Below the pieces are notes generated by a model. It was not told the origin of the DNA. It made no database searches and saw nothing but the letters and a program-made list of their open reading frames with translations. Of a stretch of DNA of 64,000 bases, positions 8,200 to 15,716 are shown in pieces; within the stretch, counting starts at the first letter, position 1; every line of letters starts with the position of its first letter. Position numbers and translations under genes: made by a program. The DNA lies in the NCBI RefSeq assembly GCF_016767715.1, contig NZ_CP050145.1, positions 2,480,001 to 2,544,000 of the forward strand. Reading direction: 5' to 3'. This DNA comes from Mycobacteroides chelonae (GTDB lineage: Bacteria; Actinomycetota; Actinomycetes; Mycobacteriales; Mycobacteriaceae).

Positions 8200-9465
8200 A
8201 TGTTGCGAGCGGGAATCGTCGTCACGGGTACGGAGGTCCTCACCGGGCGTGTTGCCGACGCAAACGGCCCATGGCTTTCCGAACACCTGCGGGAAGTGGG
8301 CGTGGATGTGGCACATATCTGCGTGTGCGGGGACCGCAGAGAAGACCTGACAGCGCAGCTGCGGTTTCTCGCCGATCAGGGTGTAGATCTCATCGTCACA
8401 TCCGGCGGCTTGGGTCCGACGGCCGACGACATGACGCTGCCGACTGTAGCTGAATTTGCCGGTACCACACTAATTTTCGACGCAACGCTAGAATCGGCCA
8501 TCATGAACCGGCTGCGGCCGATCGCGGATCGCTGGGAGAATGTCGATTGGGAAGCACTGCGCGTCGGCATCGCCAAACAGGCGCTTGTCCCGGCTCGGGG
8601 CGAGGTGCTTGATCCGGTGGGCACGGCGCCGGGAGCGATCATGAGTGCGGACGGTGTTCTCATCGTGGTGCTGCCCGGGCCGCCGCATGAGCTTCAGCGG
8701 ATGTGGCCGTCGGCGCTCGACGCCGCGCCTTTCCGGGCGCTCCTCGGCGAGGATGTCACCGCTATCGAGCAGGCCACACTGCGTCTCTATGGAATCACCG
8801 AGCCGGATATCGCCGAGACACTGCGCCTTGCTGAGGGCGAGTTGGGAAGCCTTGCCGCGCTGGAGATCACCACCTGCCTGCGGCGCAGCGAGGTCGAGGT
8901 GGTCACCCGCTTCGAGGCCGATGCGCACCCATTATGGACGCGCCTGCATGAGTTCATTCAGACCCGGCATGGAGCGGCACTGTTCTCTGCGGATGGCTCG
9001 ACCGTCGACGACGTGGTGGCCCGGCTGCTGAACGGGAGGCGCTTGGCGGTGGCGGAGTCATGCACGGCGGGACTGTTGGGCGCTCGCATCGCCGATGTCC
9101 CGGGCTCTTCTGCGTACTTCCTGGGTGGGGTCATCAGTTACGCCAATGACGTCAAAATCGGTCAGCTGCAGGTGGATCCGCAGCTACTTGCAGAACACGG
9201 TGCAGTATCACCGGAGGTCGCCGAGGCCATGGCGGAGGGCGCGCTGAAGGTGCTGGGTGCTGATATCGCAGTGTCGACGACGGGTGTGGCAGGCCCGGGC
9301 GGTGGTACGGCGGAGAAGCCGGTGGGCACGGTGTGTTTCTGTGTCAAGACCTCGGCGGGGGAGAAGGCTGCCCTTCGCGTCGTTATCCCGGGAAATCGCA
9401 ACCAGATTCGTGAGCGTGCAACCACTGTCGCCCTGCATTTGCTGCGTCGGTTGTTGCAGCGCTAG
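8200..9465 (+). CDS. cinA: CinA-family protein (nicotinamide-nucleotide amidohydrolase type)
   Basis: The 421-residue protein has the full two-domain CinA layout. The N-terminal MoCF-like domain shows VVTGTEVLTGRVADANGPWLSEHL and TSGGLGPTADDMT. The C-terminal amidase domain shows AESCTAGLLGARIADVPGSSAYFLG, GVISYANDVK, and TTGVAGPGGGTAEKPVGTVCF. The C-terminal domain (PncC) deamidates nicotinamide mononucleotide, and the N-terminal domain of some members hydrolyses ADP-ribose, so a role in NAD salvage and repair is expected. ATG 8200 has a -10 box 7 bases upstream, which suggests a leaderless transcript. Confidence 0.93.
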   Translation: MLRAGIVVTGTEVLTGRVADANGPWLSEHLREVGVDVAHICVCGDRREDLTAQLRFLADQGVDLIVTSGGLGPTADDMTLPTVAEFAGTTLIFDATLESAIMNRLRPIADRWENVDWEALRVGIAKQALVPARGEVLDPVGTAPGAIMSADGVLIVVLPGPPHELQRMWPSALDAAPFRALLGEDVTAIEQATLRLYGITEPDIAETLRLAEGELGSLAALEITTCLRRSEVEVVTRFEADAHPLWTRLHEFIQTRHGAALFSADGSTVDDVVARLLNGRRLAVAESCTAGLLGARIADVPGSSAYFLGGVISYANDVKIGQLQVDPQLLAEHGAVSPEVAEAMAEGALKVLGADIAVSTTGVAGPGGGTAEKPVGTVCFCVKTSAGEKAALRVVIPGNRNQIRERATTVALHLLRRLLQR

Positions 9466-9467
9466 CG

Positions 9468-10217
9468 CTACTCGCTGAAGGGCGCCGCCCTGATCAGTAG
9501 CGGAAACGCCGCATAGCGAGTCAGCCAAGCCGCACGGCCCGCCGGCACCGCGGCGCCCTCTGCGGCCCAGGCTGCGAGCATATGCCGCTTGAATTGAAGC
9601 CTCGGGTGCCGTTGCAGCAGCTCGTCCACCCACGTGGCGTCGAGGTCGGAGAGCCGTAGACCGAAGACGTCTGTTCCTGCGCCGGCAGAGACGAATCCGC
9701 CCGGATCTGCGAGGTTCTCGCTGGCACCGAGAGTGATGTGTGCGGCGATCGCTGCGCCGACCGCCTCCGCGCGGGCTTCCGGCGCCCCTTGATCCCGGAC
9801 GAACTGCGCGGCACGCTCGCCACCCGCGACGGCGAAGCACCGGCCGGGCGTGGGATGTTCGAGTTGTAGATCGTGCAACAGACTCGCGACGTACACGAGC
9901 TCGTCATCGACTGCTACGCCGTCGAGCGCGGCCAGTGCCTTCCCGAAGAAGTAGGTGCGGTACGAGTGTTCGAGCACGTGCGGGGTCACCGAATCGCGTG
10001 CCTCCTGCTCGGCGGCAAGAGCAAGCGTGGAATCGGGCACTGCGATCGATCCGAGTTCCACTCGCCCCTGCCCGCGGCGGCCGGTGCGTGTCCTGACGGC
10101 ATCGCCGATCATCGCGGGTAATGCGCGAAACAGGCGTCCGAACAATGCCCGCCGCTGAGCCGACGAGATCTCCCCGCCGGTCTGAGTGGCCCAGTGCCAA
10201 TCCAATTCGGTCGTCAT
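9468..10217 (-). CDS. HD-domain phosphohydrolase-like protein
   Basis: This cytoplasmic protein of 249 residues carries an HD metal site: LEHSYRTYFFGKAL supplies the first His and LLHDLQLEH the His-Asp pair, with a downstream AIAAHITLG that can supply a further ligand. The arrangement recalls the cyanamide hydratase-like HD group as well as general HD hydrolases, so the substrate is uncertain. It converges on cinA with 2 bases between stops and diverges from the GlxA-type regulator, sharing an intergenic region rich in repeats. Confidence 0.75.
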   Translation of the reverse strand: MTTELDWHWATQTGGEISSAQRRALFGRLFRALPAMIGDAVRTRTGRRGQGRVELGSIAVPDSTLALAAEQEARDSVTPHVLEHSYRTYFFGKALAALDGVAVDDELVYVASLLHDLQLEHPTPGRCFAVAGGERAAQFVRDQGAPEARAEAVGAAIAAHITLGASENLADPGGFVSAGAGTDVFGLRLSDLDATWVDELLQRHPRLQFKRHMLAAWAAEGAAVPAGRAAWLTRYAAFPLLIRAAPFSE

Positions 10218-10254
10218 GGGCTTCAGTCAAGGCGGGTATGTCCCCGAAGGCCAG

Positions 10255-10292
10255 TGGCATGAATGCCATAGATGCTCCGATTCATGCCATAG
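10255..10292. promoter_or_regulatory. probable operator: 21-bp-spaced direct repeats with a dyad
   Basis: ATGCCATAG occurs at 10263-10271 and again at 10284-10292, exactly 21 bases apart. TGGCATGAATGCCA (10255-10268) is a perfect dyad, and its outer arm TGGCATGAAT is repeated inverted at 10280-10289. Direct repeats two helical turns apart are typical of AraC-family sites. The repeats end 6 bases before the ATG of an AraC-type regulator. Confidence 0.6.
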
Positions 10293-10298
10293 TGAGCC

Positions 10299-11252
10299 AT
10301 GGGCACCAAGACGGTGGCGGCACTGGCGCTCGACGGCGTCATCACCTACGACCTGGCATGTGCCGTGCAGATGTTTCGCCGGGGGCCGGGGCGTGCCGGT
10401 CAGCCGGACGGTTTCGACCTGGTGACCTGCGGCCATCGCGCGGGCAGCGTGTGGACACCGGACGGTTTCAATCTCGAAATGGAACACGGTATCGACGCGC
10501 TGGAAACCGCCGATATCGTCGTCGTTCCCGCGCGTGCCCCACACGACCGTCCGCCACCGGATGACGTCTTGAGCGCGCTGGTGACTGCGCACGAACGCGG
10601 CGCAGTGATCTTCAGTATCTGCCTGGGTGCGTTTGTCCTGGCAGCAGCCGGGTTGCTGGATGGACGCCCTGCCACCACACATTGGGAGTACTGCCAGGAC
10701 ATGCGCACGCTGTACCCACAGGTCGATCTGCGGCCCGATGCGCTGTACGTCGACGACGGGGACATCCTCACCTCGGCGGGGCTTTCCGCGGGGATGGACC
10801 TATGTCTGCACGTGCTGCGACGAGAGCTGGGAGCCGCCGCGGCGTCGGAGATGGCGCGGTGGAATGTCATGGCGCCGCACCGCGATGGCGGCCAGGCCCA
10901 ATTCATCCCGCCCCCAAGGAATTCTCATGATTCGGCTGGGCTCGGTCCGACCTTGAGCTGGGCATCGGAGTATCTCTCCGAGATCGACGATGTATCGGCG
11001 CTGGCACGGCACGCACACTTGAGCCTGCGCACATTCAACCGGCGGTTCGGCGAGGAAGTCGGTACGACTCCCAAGCGGTGGCTCGACCTACAGCGCGCCA
11101 CCCGTGCCCGCGAATTGCTCGAGAACACTGATCTGACTATGGAATCCATTGCTGCACAGTGTGGTTTCGGCAGCGTTACCGCCATGCGGACACACCTGCG
11201 CAGGGTCACCGCAACAACACCGAGTGCCTACCGTCGGGCATTCCGGCGGTAG
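10299..11252 (+). CDS. GlxA-type AraC-family transcriptional regulator
   Basis: The 317-residue regulator joins an N-terminal DJ-1/PfpI-like domain (VAALALDGVITYDLACAVQMF, and the nucleophile-elbow-like ISICLGAFVLAAAGLL) to a C-terminal AraC DNA-binding domain with two helix-turn-helix units (HLSLRTFNRRFGEEVGTTPKRWL and AAQCGFGSVTAMRTHLRRV). Family members respond to small nitrogenous or aldehyde-like effectors, but the ligand here is unknown. The repeats just upstream of its ATG suggest autoregulation and perhaps control of the divergent HD gene. Confidence 0.88.
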   Translation: MGTKTVAALALDGVITYDLACAVQMFRRGPGRAGQPDGFDLVTCGHRAGSVWTPDGFNLEMEHGIDALETADIVVVPARAPHDRPPPDDVLSALVTAHERGAVIFSICLGAFVLAAAGLLDGRPATTHWEYCQDMRTLYPQVDLRPDALYVDDGDILTSAGLSAGMDLCLHVLRRELGAAAASEMARWNVMAPHRDGGQAQFIPPPRNSHDSAGLGPTLSWASEYLSEIDDVSALARHAHLSLRTFNRRFGEEVGTTPKRWLDLQRATRARELLENTDLTMESIAAQCGFGSVTAMRTHLRRVTATTPSAYRRAFRR

Positions 11253-11262
11253 GCGATCACGG

Positions 11263-12243
11263 TCAGCGCACGACGTGCGGCATCAGGGCATCGGGCGGAA
11301 TCGCACCGAAGCGACCGGCCTGATAGTCCTCCACGGCCTGGATCAGCTCCGCCTTGGTGTTCATCACGAATGGCCCGTAGGTCACGACACGCTCACGGAT
11401 GGGCCGCCCGCCCAGCAGTAACACCTCCAATGCCGGGCGGTTCGCGTCTTGTTCCGCATTGGCCTGCACCGAGATCCGGTCACCGAGGCCCAGCACCGCG
11501 AGCTGCCCCTGTTCGATCGGGTGCCCCAGTGCCCCCACCGTGCCACGTCCGGAGAGAACGTAGACGAGGGCGTTGAACTCTCGATTCCAGGGCACATTCA
11601 ACTGCGCGCCCGGCTGGATCGTCGCATGTGCCAATGTGATTGGCGTGTGTGTGCTGCCCGGTCCGTGATGGGGCCCGACGTCTCCGGCGATGATGCGTAC
11701 CAGCGCACCGCCGTCGGGGGAGCTCACCAGTGTGGTTTGCGCCCCCTCGATGGCCTGGTAGGCGGGCGTCAGGAACTTGTCCCGCGCCGGCAGGTTGACC
11801 CAGAGCTGGATGCCATGGAATAGCCCGCCGCTCTCCACCAATTCTGCTGGGGGAGTTTCGATATGCAGAATTCCCGATCCCGCCGTCATCCACTGGGTGG
11901 CTCCGTCGTGGATGAGCCCGCCTCCACCATGGGAGTCTTGATGGGTGAACCTGCCGTCGATCATGTACGTGACGGTCTCGAAGCCGCGATGCGGGTGCCA
12001 ATCCGTCCCACGCGGCTCGCCGGGCTCATACTCGACTTCGCCCATCTGATCCATGTGGATGAACGGATCCAACTCGGCTGACGGGACTCCGGCGAACGCA
12101 CGCACGACGGGAAAGCCTTCACCCTCGTACCCGCGCGGCCCGCTGGTGATGGACCGCACCGGCCGTTCGGTATCGGCAGGCTCGGGAGCGGGGATGCGCG
12201 GCAGAGTCAGGGCGTCCGTTGACGACACAGTGATAGCTGGCAT
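11263..12243 (-). CDS. pirin-family protein
   Basis: The 326-residue cupin protein has the pirin metal site: DWHPHRGFETVTYMIDG gives two His ligands, and QWMTAGSGILHIE gives a third His and a Glu. The C-terminal pirin domain includes ALLVYVLSGRG-like and VLLLGGRPIRERVVTYGPFVMN. Bacterial pirins bind Fe and some act as quercetin dioxygenases or bind metabolic enzymes, so a specific role cannot be assigned. The start has a good Shine-Dalgarno sequence (GGAGGTTTGC). It lies 53 bases downstream of the TetR gene on the same strand and could be its target. Confidence 0.9.
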   Translation of the reverse strand: MPAITVSSTDALTLPRIPAPEPADTERPVRSITSGPRGYEGEGFPVVRAFAGVPSAELDPFIHMDQMGEVEYEPGEPRGTDWHPHRGFETVTYMIDGRFTHQDSHGGGGLIHDGATQWMTAGSGILHIETPPAELVESGGLFHGIQLWVNLPARDKFLTPAYQAIEGAQTTLVSSPDGGALVRIIAGDVGPHHGPGSTHTPITLAHATIQPGAQLNVPWNREFNALVYVLSGRGTVGALGHPIEQGQLAVLGLGDRISVQANAEQDANRPALEVLLLGGRPIRERVVTYGPFVMNTKAELIQAVEDYQAGRFGAIPPDALMPHVVR

Positions 12244-12280
12244 GCAAACCTCCTGGTGAGAGTTCCTATGCCTGCTTAAC

Positions 12281-12294
12281 CGGACTGCGGTCCG
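12281..12294. promoter_or_regulatory. short dyad between tetR and pirin genes
   Basis: CGGAC-tgcg-GTCCG is a 5-bp inverted repeat with a 4-base gap, between the stop of the TetR gene and the pirin start. It could be a regulator site for pirin or a weak hairpin. Nothing separates the two readings. Confidence 0.35.
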
Positions 12295-12296
12295 CT

Positions 12297-12893
12297 TTAT
12301 TCCGGAAGTGTGCTCCCGGTGGCGAGCGCGGTCGACACCGCCGCCGCGACGGTTTCACCGGCGGCCAGCAGGGGCTCGGTGCTGCGCAGCGCCCGGCTCA
12401 GCACGAACGCACCTTCCAGGCTGGTGATGAATCCCAGCATGAGGCGTCGGCACATCTCGGGCCTCAAACCCGATCCAGCGATCCGTTGCGCCCCCTGATC
12501 GATCCAATCCGTGAAGACGTCGGCGGTGGCACGGCGGAGCGTCTCGTCGGTGCTCGCCACTTCGAGGGCGATGGTGGCGATCGGGCAGGCGTCGGCGTAG
12601 TCGGTTGCGACGAGATTGTCCGCTGCGGCCGCGAACGCGATCCGGACGGTGGTCGGCAGGTCTGGACCACCTTCATCGAAGATCGCTAGTACCAGATCGC
12701 GGTACATGGCCCCGGCTGTTCGAATTGCCTCGTCCGCCAGTTGCACCTTGCCTCCGGGGAAGAAGTGGTAGATCGACCCGAACGGTGCGCCGGCGCTCTG
12801 CGCGATCTGCTTGAGCCCAGTGCCCGTCATGCCCTGTCGGCGGAACAACTCGCACGTGGAGGCAACGATGCGGTCGCGTGTGTCAGCGGGCAT
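12297..12893 (-). CDS. TetR/AcrR-family repressor
   Basis: The 198-residue regulator has an N-terminal TetR helix-turn-helix (RDRIVASTCELFRRQGMTG, LKQIAQSAGAPFGSIYHFFPGGK) like the LmrA/YxaF subgroup, followed by an all-helical ligand domain. The start at ATG 12893 is chosen because GAAGGA precedes it by 7 bases and the family usually begins just before the first helix. An in-frame start at 12929 would add 12 residues. A perfect 12-bp palindrome lies between it and the divergent DUF4345 gene, so autoregulation is likely. The inducer is unknown. Confidence 0.85.
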   Translation of the reverse strand: MPADTRDRIVASTCELFRRQGMTGTGLKQIAQSAGAPFGSIYHFFPGGKVQLADEAIRTAGAMYRDLVLAIFDEGGPDLPTTVRIAFAAAADNLVATDYADACPIATIALEVASTDETLRRATADVFTDWIDQGAQRIAGSGLRPEMCRRLMLGFITSLEGAFVLSRALRSTEPLLAAGETVAAAVSTALATGSTLPE

Positions 12894-12948
12894 GGCGAGT
12901 CCTTCAGGGAGTCTTGTATCCGATTGCACAGCATTGTACGGTCCTTAC

Positions 12949-12960
12949 TAGAACGTTCTA
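12949..12960. promoter_or_regulatory. TetR operator candidate TAGAACGTTCTA
   Basis: A perfect 12-bp palindrome lies in the divergent region between the tetR-like gene and the DUF4345 gene. It has the TAGAxx/xxTCTA shape of LmrA/YxaF-type sites. Confidence 0.6.
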
Positions 12961-12990
12961 TCAAGTACGGCCGAGGTGGAGGGTGTGGAG

Positions 12991-13371
12991 ATGGACAAAG
13001 TGCTGAAGTACCTGGCGATCCTGACCGGGGTGATCTGCCTGGCCATCGGCCTCTATCACCTCATCGGGGGACCGGGAACCGTCATCGGCGGGGGAACGGT
13101 CACCGCGAGCACCGACAGTCAGGAGCGCTTCTTCTCCGGGTTGTTCGCCGTCTATGGTGCGGCATGGATCTGGGTGGCGCGGCGATCGCCCATTCCCGGC
13201 GCTGCCATTAGGTTCCTCGCCGCCGGCCTGCTGGTGGGCGCACTTGGCCGAGTGGCATCACTGATCGACTCCGGACAGCCCCATCCATTCTGGATTGTCA
13301 TGCTCGCCGTCGAAATTCTCGTCCCCGCACTGTTTTTCGTGATCGCGGGCGCAGACGAGAAGGCGCGTTGA
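12991..13371 (+). CDS. DUF4345-family membrane protein
   Basis: The 126-residue protein has four predicted helices: one at residues 4-24 (YLAILTGVICLAIGLYHLIGG), and others around FFSGLFAVYGAAWIWVA, AIRFLAAGLLVGALGRV and FWIVMLAVEILVPALFFVI. This matches the DUF4345 family of small inner-membrane proteins of unknown function. ATG 12991 follows a purine-rich stretch (GGTGGAGGG); an in-frame GTG at 12976 would add five residues. It is transcribed away from the TetR gene and is its likely target. Confidence 0.72.
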   Translation: MDKVLKYLAILTGVICLAIGLYHLIGGPGTVIGGGTVTASTDSQERFFSGLFAVYGAAWIWVARRSPIPGAAIRFLAAGLLVGALGRVASLIDSGQPHPFWIVMLAVEILVPALFFVIAGADEKAR

Positions 13372-13410
13372 CTTCGTAAAATCAATATGCGAGTTCAGAT
13401 TTCGCAACCG

Positions 13411-13458
13411 CTAGAGTGCGTAGTACCGACAGCACAATGTGTTTCTCAAGCACTCTAG
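13411..13458 (+). promoter_or_regulatory. inverted repeat abutting a Shine-Dalgarno sequence
   Basis: CTAGAGTGC (13411-13419) and GCACTCTAG (13450-13458) form a perfect 9-bp stem with a 30-base loop. The right arm runs into the ribosome site AGGAGG (13457-13462), so the folded leader would partly mask it. Confidence 0.45.
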
Positions 13459-13467
13459 GAGGAAGCT

Positions 13468-14340
13468 ATGCGGTTCACCTTCGCCGAGGCCATGACCGAT
13501 CCGTCGTACTACGTTCCCTTGGCCCGGGCGGCCGAGGCGGCCGGTTATCACGGTATGACCATCGCCGACAGCCTGGCGTATCCCTACGAGTCGGATGCGA
13601 AGTATCCGTACACGCCCGATGGGAACCGCGAATTCCTGGAGGACAAACCGTTCATCGAGGCGTTGACGCTCACGGCCGCGCTCGGCGCGGTGACCTCGAC
13701 GTTGCGGTTCAACATCTTCGTACTCAAACTGCCGATCCGCCCGCCCGCCCTGGTGGCCAAGCAGGCCTCGTCCATTGCGGCACTGACGGGCAACCGTCTC
13801 GGGCTCGGCGTCGGTACCAGTCCGTGGCCCGAGGACTACGAACTGATGAACGTGCCCTTCGCCAAGCGCGGTAAGCGCATGGACGAATGCATCGAGATCA
13901 TCCGGGGGCTGACCACCGGTGACTACTTCGAGTTCCACGGCGAGTTCTACGACATTCCTAAGACCAAGATGTGCCCCGCGCCGACGCAGCCCATCCCGAT
14001 CCTCATCGGTGGACATGCCGACGCCGCACTGCGCCGCGCGGCGCGGTGCGATGGCTGGATGCATGGTGGTGGCACCGAGGACTTGGACGAGCTGTTGGTC
14101 AAGCTCAACAAATTCCGTGAAGAAGAGGGGACGGCCGACAAGCCCTTTGAGGTCCACGTCATCTCCGTCGACGGGTTCACCGTGGACGGGGTGAAGCGCC
14201 TGGAGGACAAGGGCGTCACCGATGTCATCGTCGGCTTCCGCATTCCCTACATCGTCGGGCCGGACACCGAGCCGCTGGAGACGAAGATCAGGAATCTGGA
14301 GGGCTTCGCCGAGCACGTCGTCGCCAAGGTCAACTCCTAG
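13468..14340 (+). CDS. LLM-class F420-dependent oxidoreductase
   Basis: The 290-residue enzyme has the luciferase-like TIM barrel: AEAAGYHGMTIADSLAYP at the N-terminus, LRFNIFVLKLPIRPPALVAKQASSIAALTGNRLGLGVGTSPWPEDY in the core, and PIPILIGGHADAALRRAARCDGWMHGG. In mycobacteria these proteins mostly use coenzyme F420 to reduce or oxidise small substrates, and the substrate here is unknown. A strong AGGAGGAAGCT precedes ATG 13468. A stem in the leader could regulate translation. It appears monocistronic. Confidence 0.85.
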   Translation: MRFTFAEAMTDPSYYVPLARAAEAAGYHGMTIADSLAYPYESDAKYPYTPDGNREFLEDKPFIEALTLTAALGAVTSTLRFNIFVLKLPIRPPALVAKQASSIAALTGNRLGLGVGTSPWPEDYELMNVPFAKRGKRMDECIEIIRGLTTGDYFEFHGEFYDIPKTKMCPAPTQPIPILIGGHADAALRRAARCDGWMHGGGTEDLDELLVKLNKFREEEGTADKPFEVHVISVDGFTVDGVKRLEDKGVTDVIVGFRIPYIVGPDTEPLETKIRNLEGFAEHVVAKVNS

Positions 14341-14412
14341 CGGTCCCATTTCGTGGGCTGGGCTACCCCCAGCTCACGGAATGCGTCTCGGCGCTGTGCG
14401 CGACCGTTGACA

Positions 14413-14438
14413 GATATTCAACGCAAGCGTTAAATATC
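14413..14438. promoter_or_regulatory. ArsR operator in front of the VOC-ArsR-SRPBCC operon
   Basis: The arms GATATTCAACGC and GCGTTAAATATC (14413-14424, 14427-14438) form a 26-bp dyad with a 2-base centre and one mismatch. It ends 4 bases before ATG 14443. Its length and AT-rich ends fit an ArsR/SmtB repressor site, and the operon encodes an ArsR protein. Confidence 0.7.
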
Positions 14439-14442
14439 AACT

Positions 14443-14895
14443 ATGAGCACACGCCCTAGTTTGGCCTCGGCGGTCGTCTATCAAGACCCGGCGGCAGCAC
14501 TTGACTGGCTGGAGAAGGCCTTTGGTTTTGAACGATCCATGGTCATCACCGACAAAGACGGCAAGATTGAGCATTCCGAGATGCGATTCGGGGACGGTTA
14601 CCTCATGGTCGGATCCGAGTGGGACTCCAGCGTCGCCAGCCCAAAGAGTGTGGGCGGTAGATGTACCCAGACGATCCACGTGCAGATCGACAGCGAGATC
14701 GACACGCACTGCGAGCGGGCGGAGGCCGCCGGCGCGAAAATTCTTATGCGCCCGGCCGACCAGTTCTACGGCGATCGGGTGTACCGCGCTCAGGATCCCG
14801 AGGGGCACGTCTGGACCTTCGGGCAGTCAGTGCGGGCCGTGTCGCGTGAGGACGCCGAGAAGGCCAGCGGTCTGAACATCGAGGGCTGGGTTTGA
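14443..14895 (+). CDS. VOC (glyoxalase/bleomycin-resistance fold) protein
   Basis: The 150-residue cytoplasmic protein has the paired beta-alpha-beta-beta-beta modules of the vicinal oxygen chelate family: VVYQDPAAALDWLEKAFGFERS, HSEMRFGDGYLMVGSEW, and YRAQDPEGHVWTFGQSV. The His/Glu positions suggest metal binding. The close homologues I recall (PhnB/YdcE-like) have no settled reaction. It is the first gene of a three-gene operon with ArsR and SRPBCC proteins, a common detoxification-like arrangement, and its stop overlaps the next start. Confidence 0.85.
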   Translation: MSTRPSLASAVVYQDPAAALDWLEKAFGFERSMVITDKDGKIEHSEMRFGDGYLMVGSEWDSSVASPKSVGGRCTQTIHVQIDSEIDTHCERAEAAGAKILMRPADQFYGDRVYRAQDPEGHVWTFGQSVRAVSREDAEKASGLNIEGWV

Positions 14896-15242
14896 CCCGG
14901 CCCTCGCCGCAACTCGCGAGCATTGATCGCACGCTGACTGCACTTGCCGATCCCAATCGGCGAAGAATCGTTGAGGTGCTGCGGGATCAACCGCGTCGGG
15001 CAGGGGAGCTGGCGCAAGCCGTTGGCCTGAGTCCCGCAGCGCTCAGCAGGCATCTGCGGACCCTCAAGGCCAGCGAGCTGGTCGAGGAGTCACACCCGGA
15101 GTTCGACGCGCGTGTACGCATCTACACCCTGCGGCCCGCGCCTATGGCAGAACTGAAGGGTTGGCTCGACGAGATCGAGAAGCTCTGGGCTACCCAGCTT
15201 TTGGCATTCAAGGAGCACGTCGAACGCGAGCCGGGCCGATGA
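14892..15242 (+). CDS. ArsR-family transcriptional regulator
   Basis: The 116-residue winged-helix protein starts at TTG 14892, which overlaps the preceding TGA. TLTALADPNRRRIVEVL and AGELAQAVGLSPAALSRHLRTLKASELV form the ArsR DNA-binding core. No Cys metal motif (such as ELCVCDL) is visible, so it probably senses a non-metal ligand, as other ArsR proteins paired with SRPBCC genes do. It should bind the 26-bp dyad at the operon start and repress the operon. Confidence 0.9.
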   Translation: MTRPSPQLASIDRTLTALADPNRRRIVEVLRDQPRRAGELAQAVGLSPAALSRHLRTLKASELVEESHPEFDARVRIYTLRPAPMAELKGWLDEIEKLWATQLLAFKEHVEREPGR

Positions 15243-15712
15243 CGTCACGAGTGCTGGTATCGCTGCGCGTGGGCGCTACGCCGGCACGTGCATTCGAGGT
15301 GTTCGTCAATGACATCGGAATGTGGTGGCGGCCCAACACGCTGTTCCGATTCACCAGGCAACGGAGGGGAACTCTCGCGATAGAACCGGTACTCGGGGGC
15401 CGCTTCGTCGAGTCGTACCCGGACGGCACCGAGTTCGAAATAGGCAGGGTCACCACGTGGGAACCGGGCAGCAGGCTGGGATTCACCTGGCGCCAGGACA
15501 GTTTCACCGGGGATCAGATAACGACCGTCGAGGTGAGGTTCGAGCCGGTTGACGACGAGACCCGGGTGACGGTGGAACATCTCGGCTGGGAGTCCGTGCC
15601 GCAGGATCACGTTGCACGCCATACGTTTCCCGATGGGCTGTTCTTGCGGCGCCACGGCGAATGGTGGCAGGACCTTCTGGAATCGCTGCGTGCCCGGGTC
15701 GGTGCGTCATAG
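15239..15712 (+). CDS. SRPBCC/AHSA1-type protein
   Basis: The 157-residue START-like protein begins at ATG 15239, which overlaps the ArsR stop (ATGA). RVLVSLRVGATPARAFEVFVNDIGMWW is the typical first strand and helix, and GGRFVESYPDGTEFEIGRVTTWEPGSRLGFTWR follows the AHSA1 pattern. These proteins form a deep hydrophobic pocket for a small ligand. With the VOC and ArsR genes it probably forms a small ligand-responsive unit of unknown substrate. Confidence 0.88.
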   Translation: MTSRVLVSLRVGATPARAFEVFVNDIGMWWRPNTLFRFTRQRRGTLAIEPVLGGRFVESYPDGTEFEIGRVTTWEPGSRLGFTWRQDSFTGDQITTVEVRFEPVDDETRVTVEHLGWESVPQDHVARHTFPDGLFLRRHGEWWQDLLESLRARVGAS

Positions 15713-15716
15713 AGCG

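Noticed and set aside
12429..12929. Starts upstream of ATG 12893 for the TetR gene
   Set aside because: ATG 12893 has a clear SD and the extension is not part of the conserved fold.
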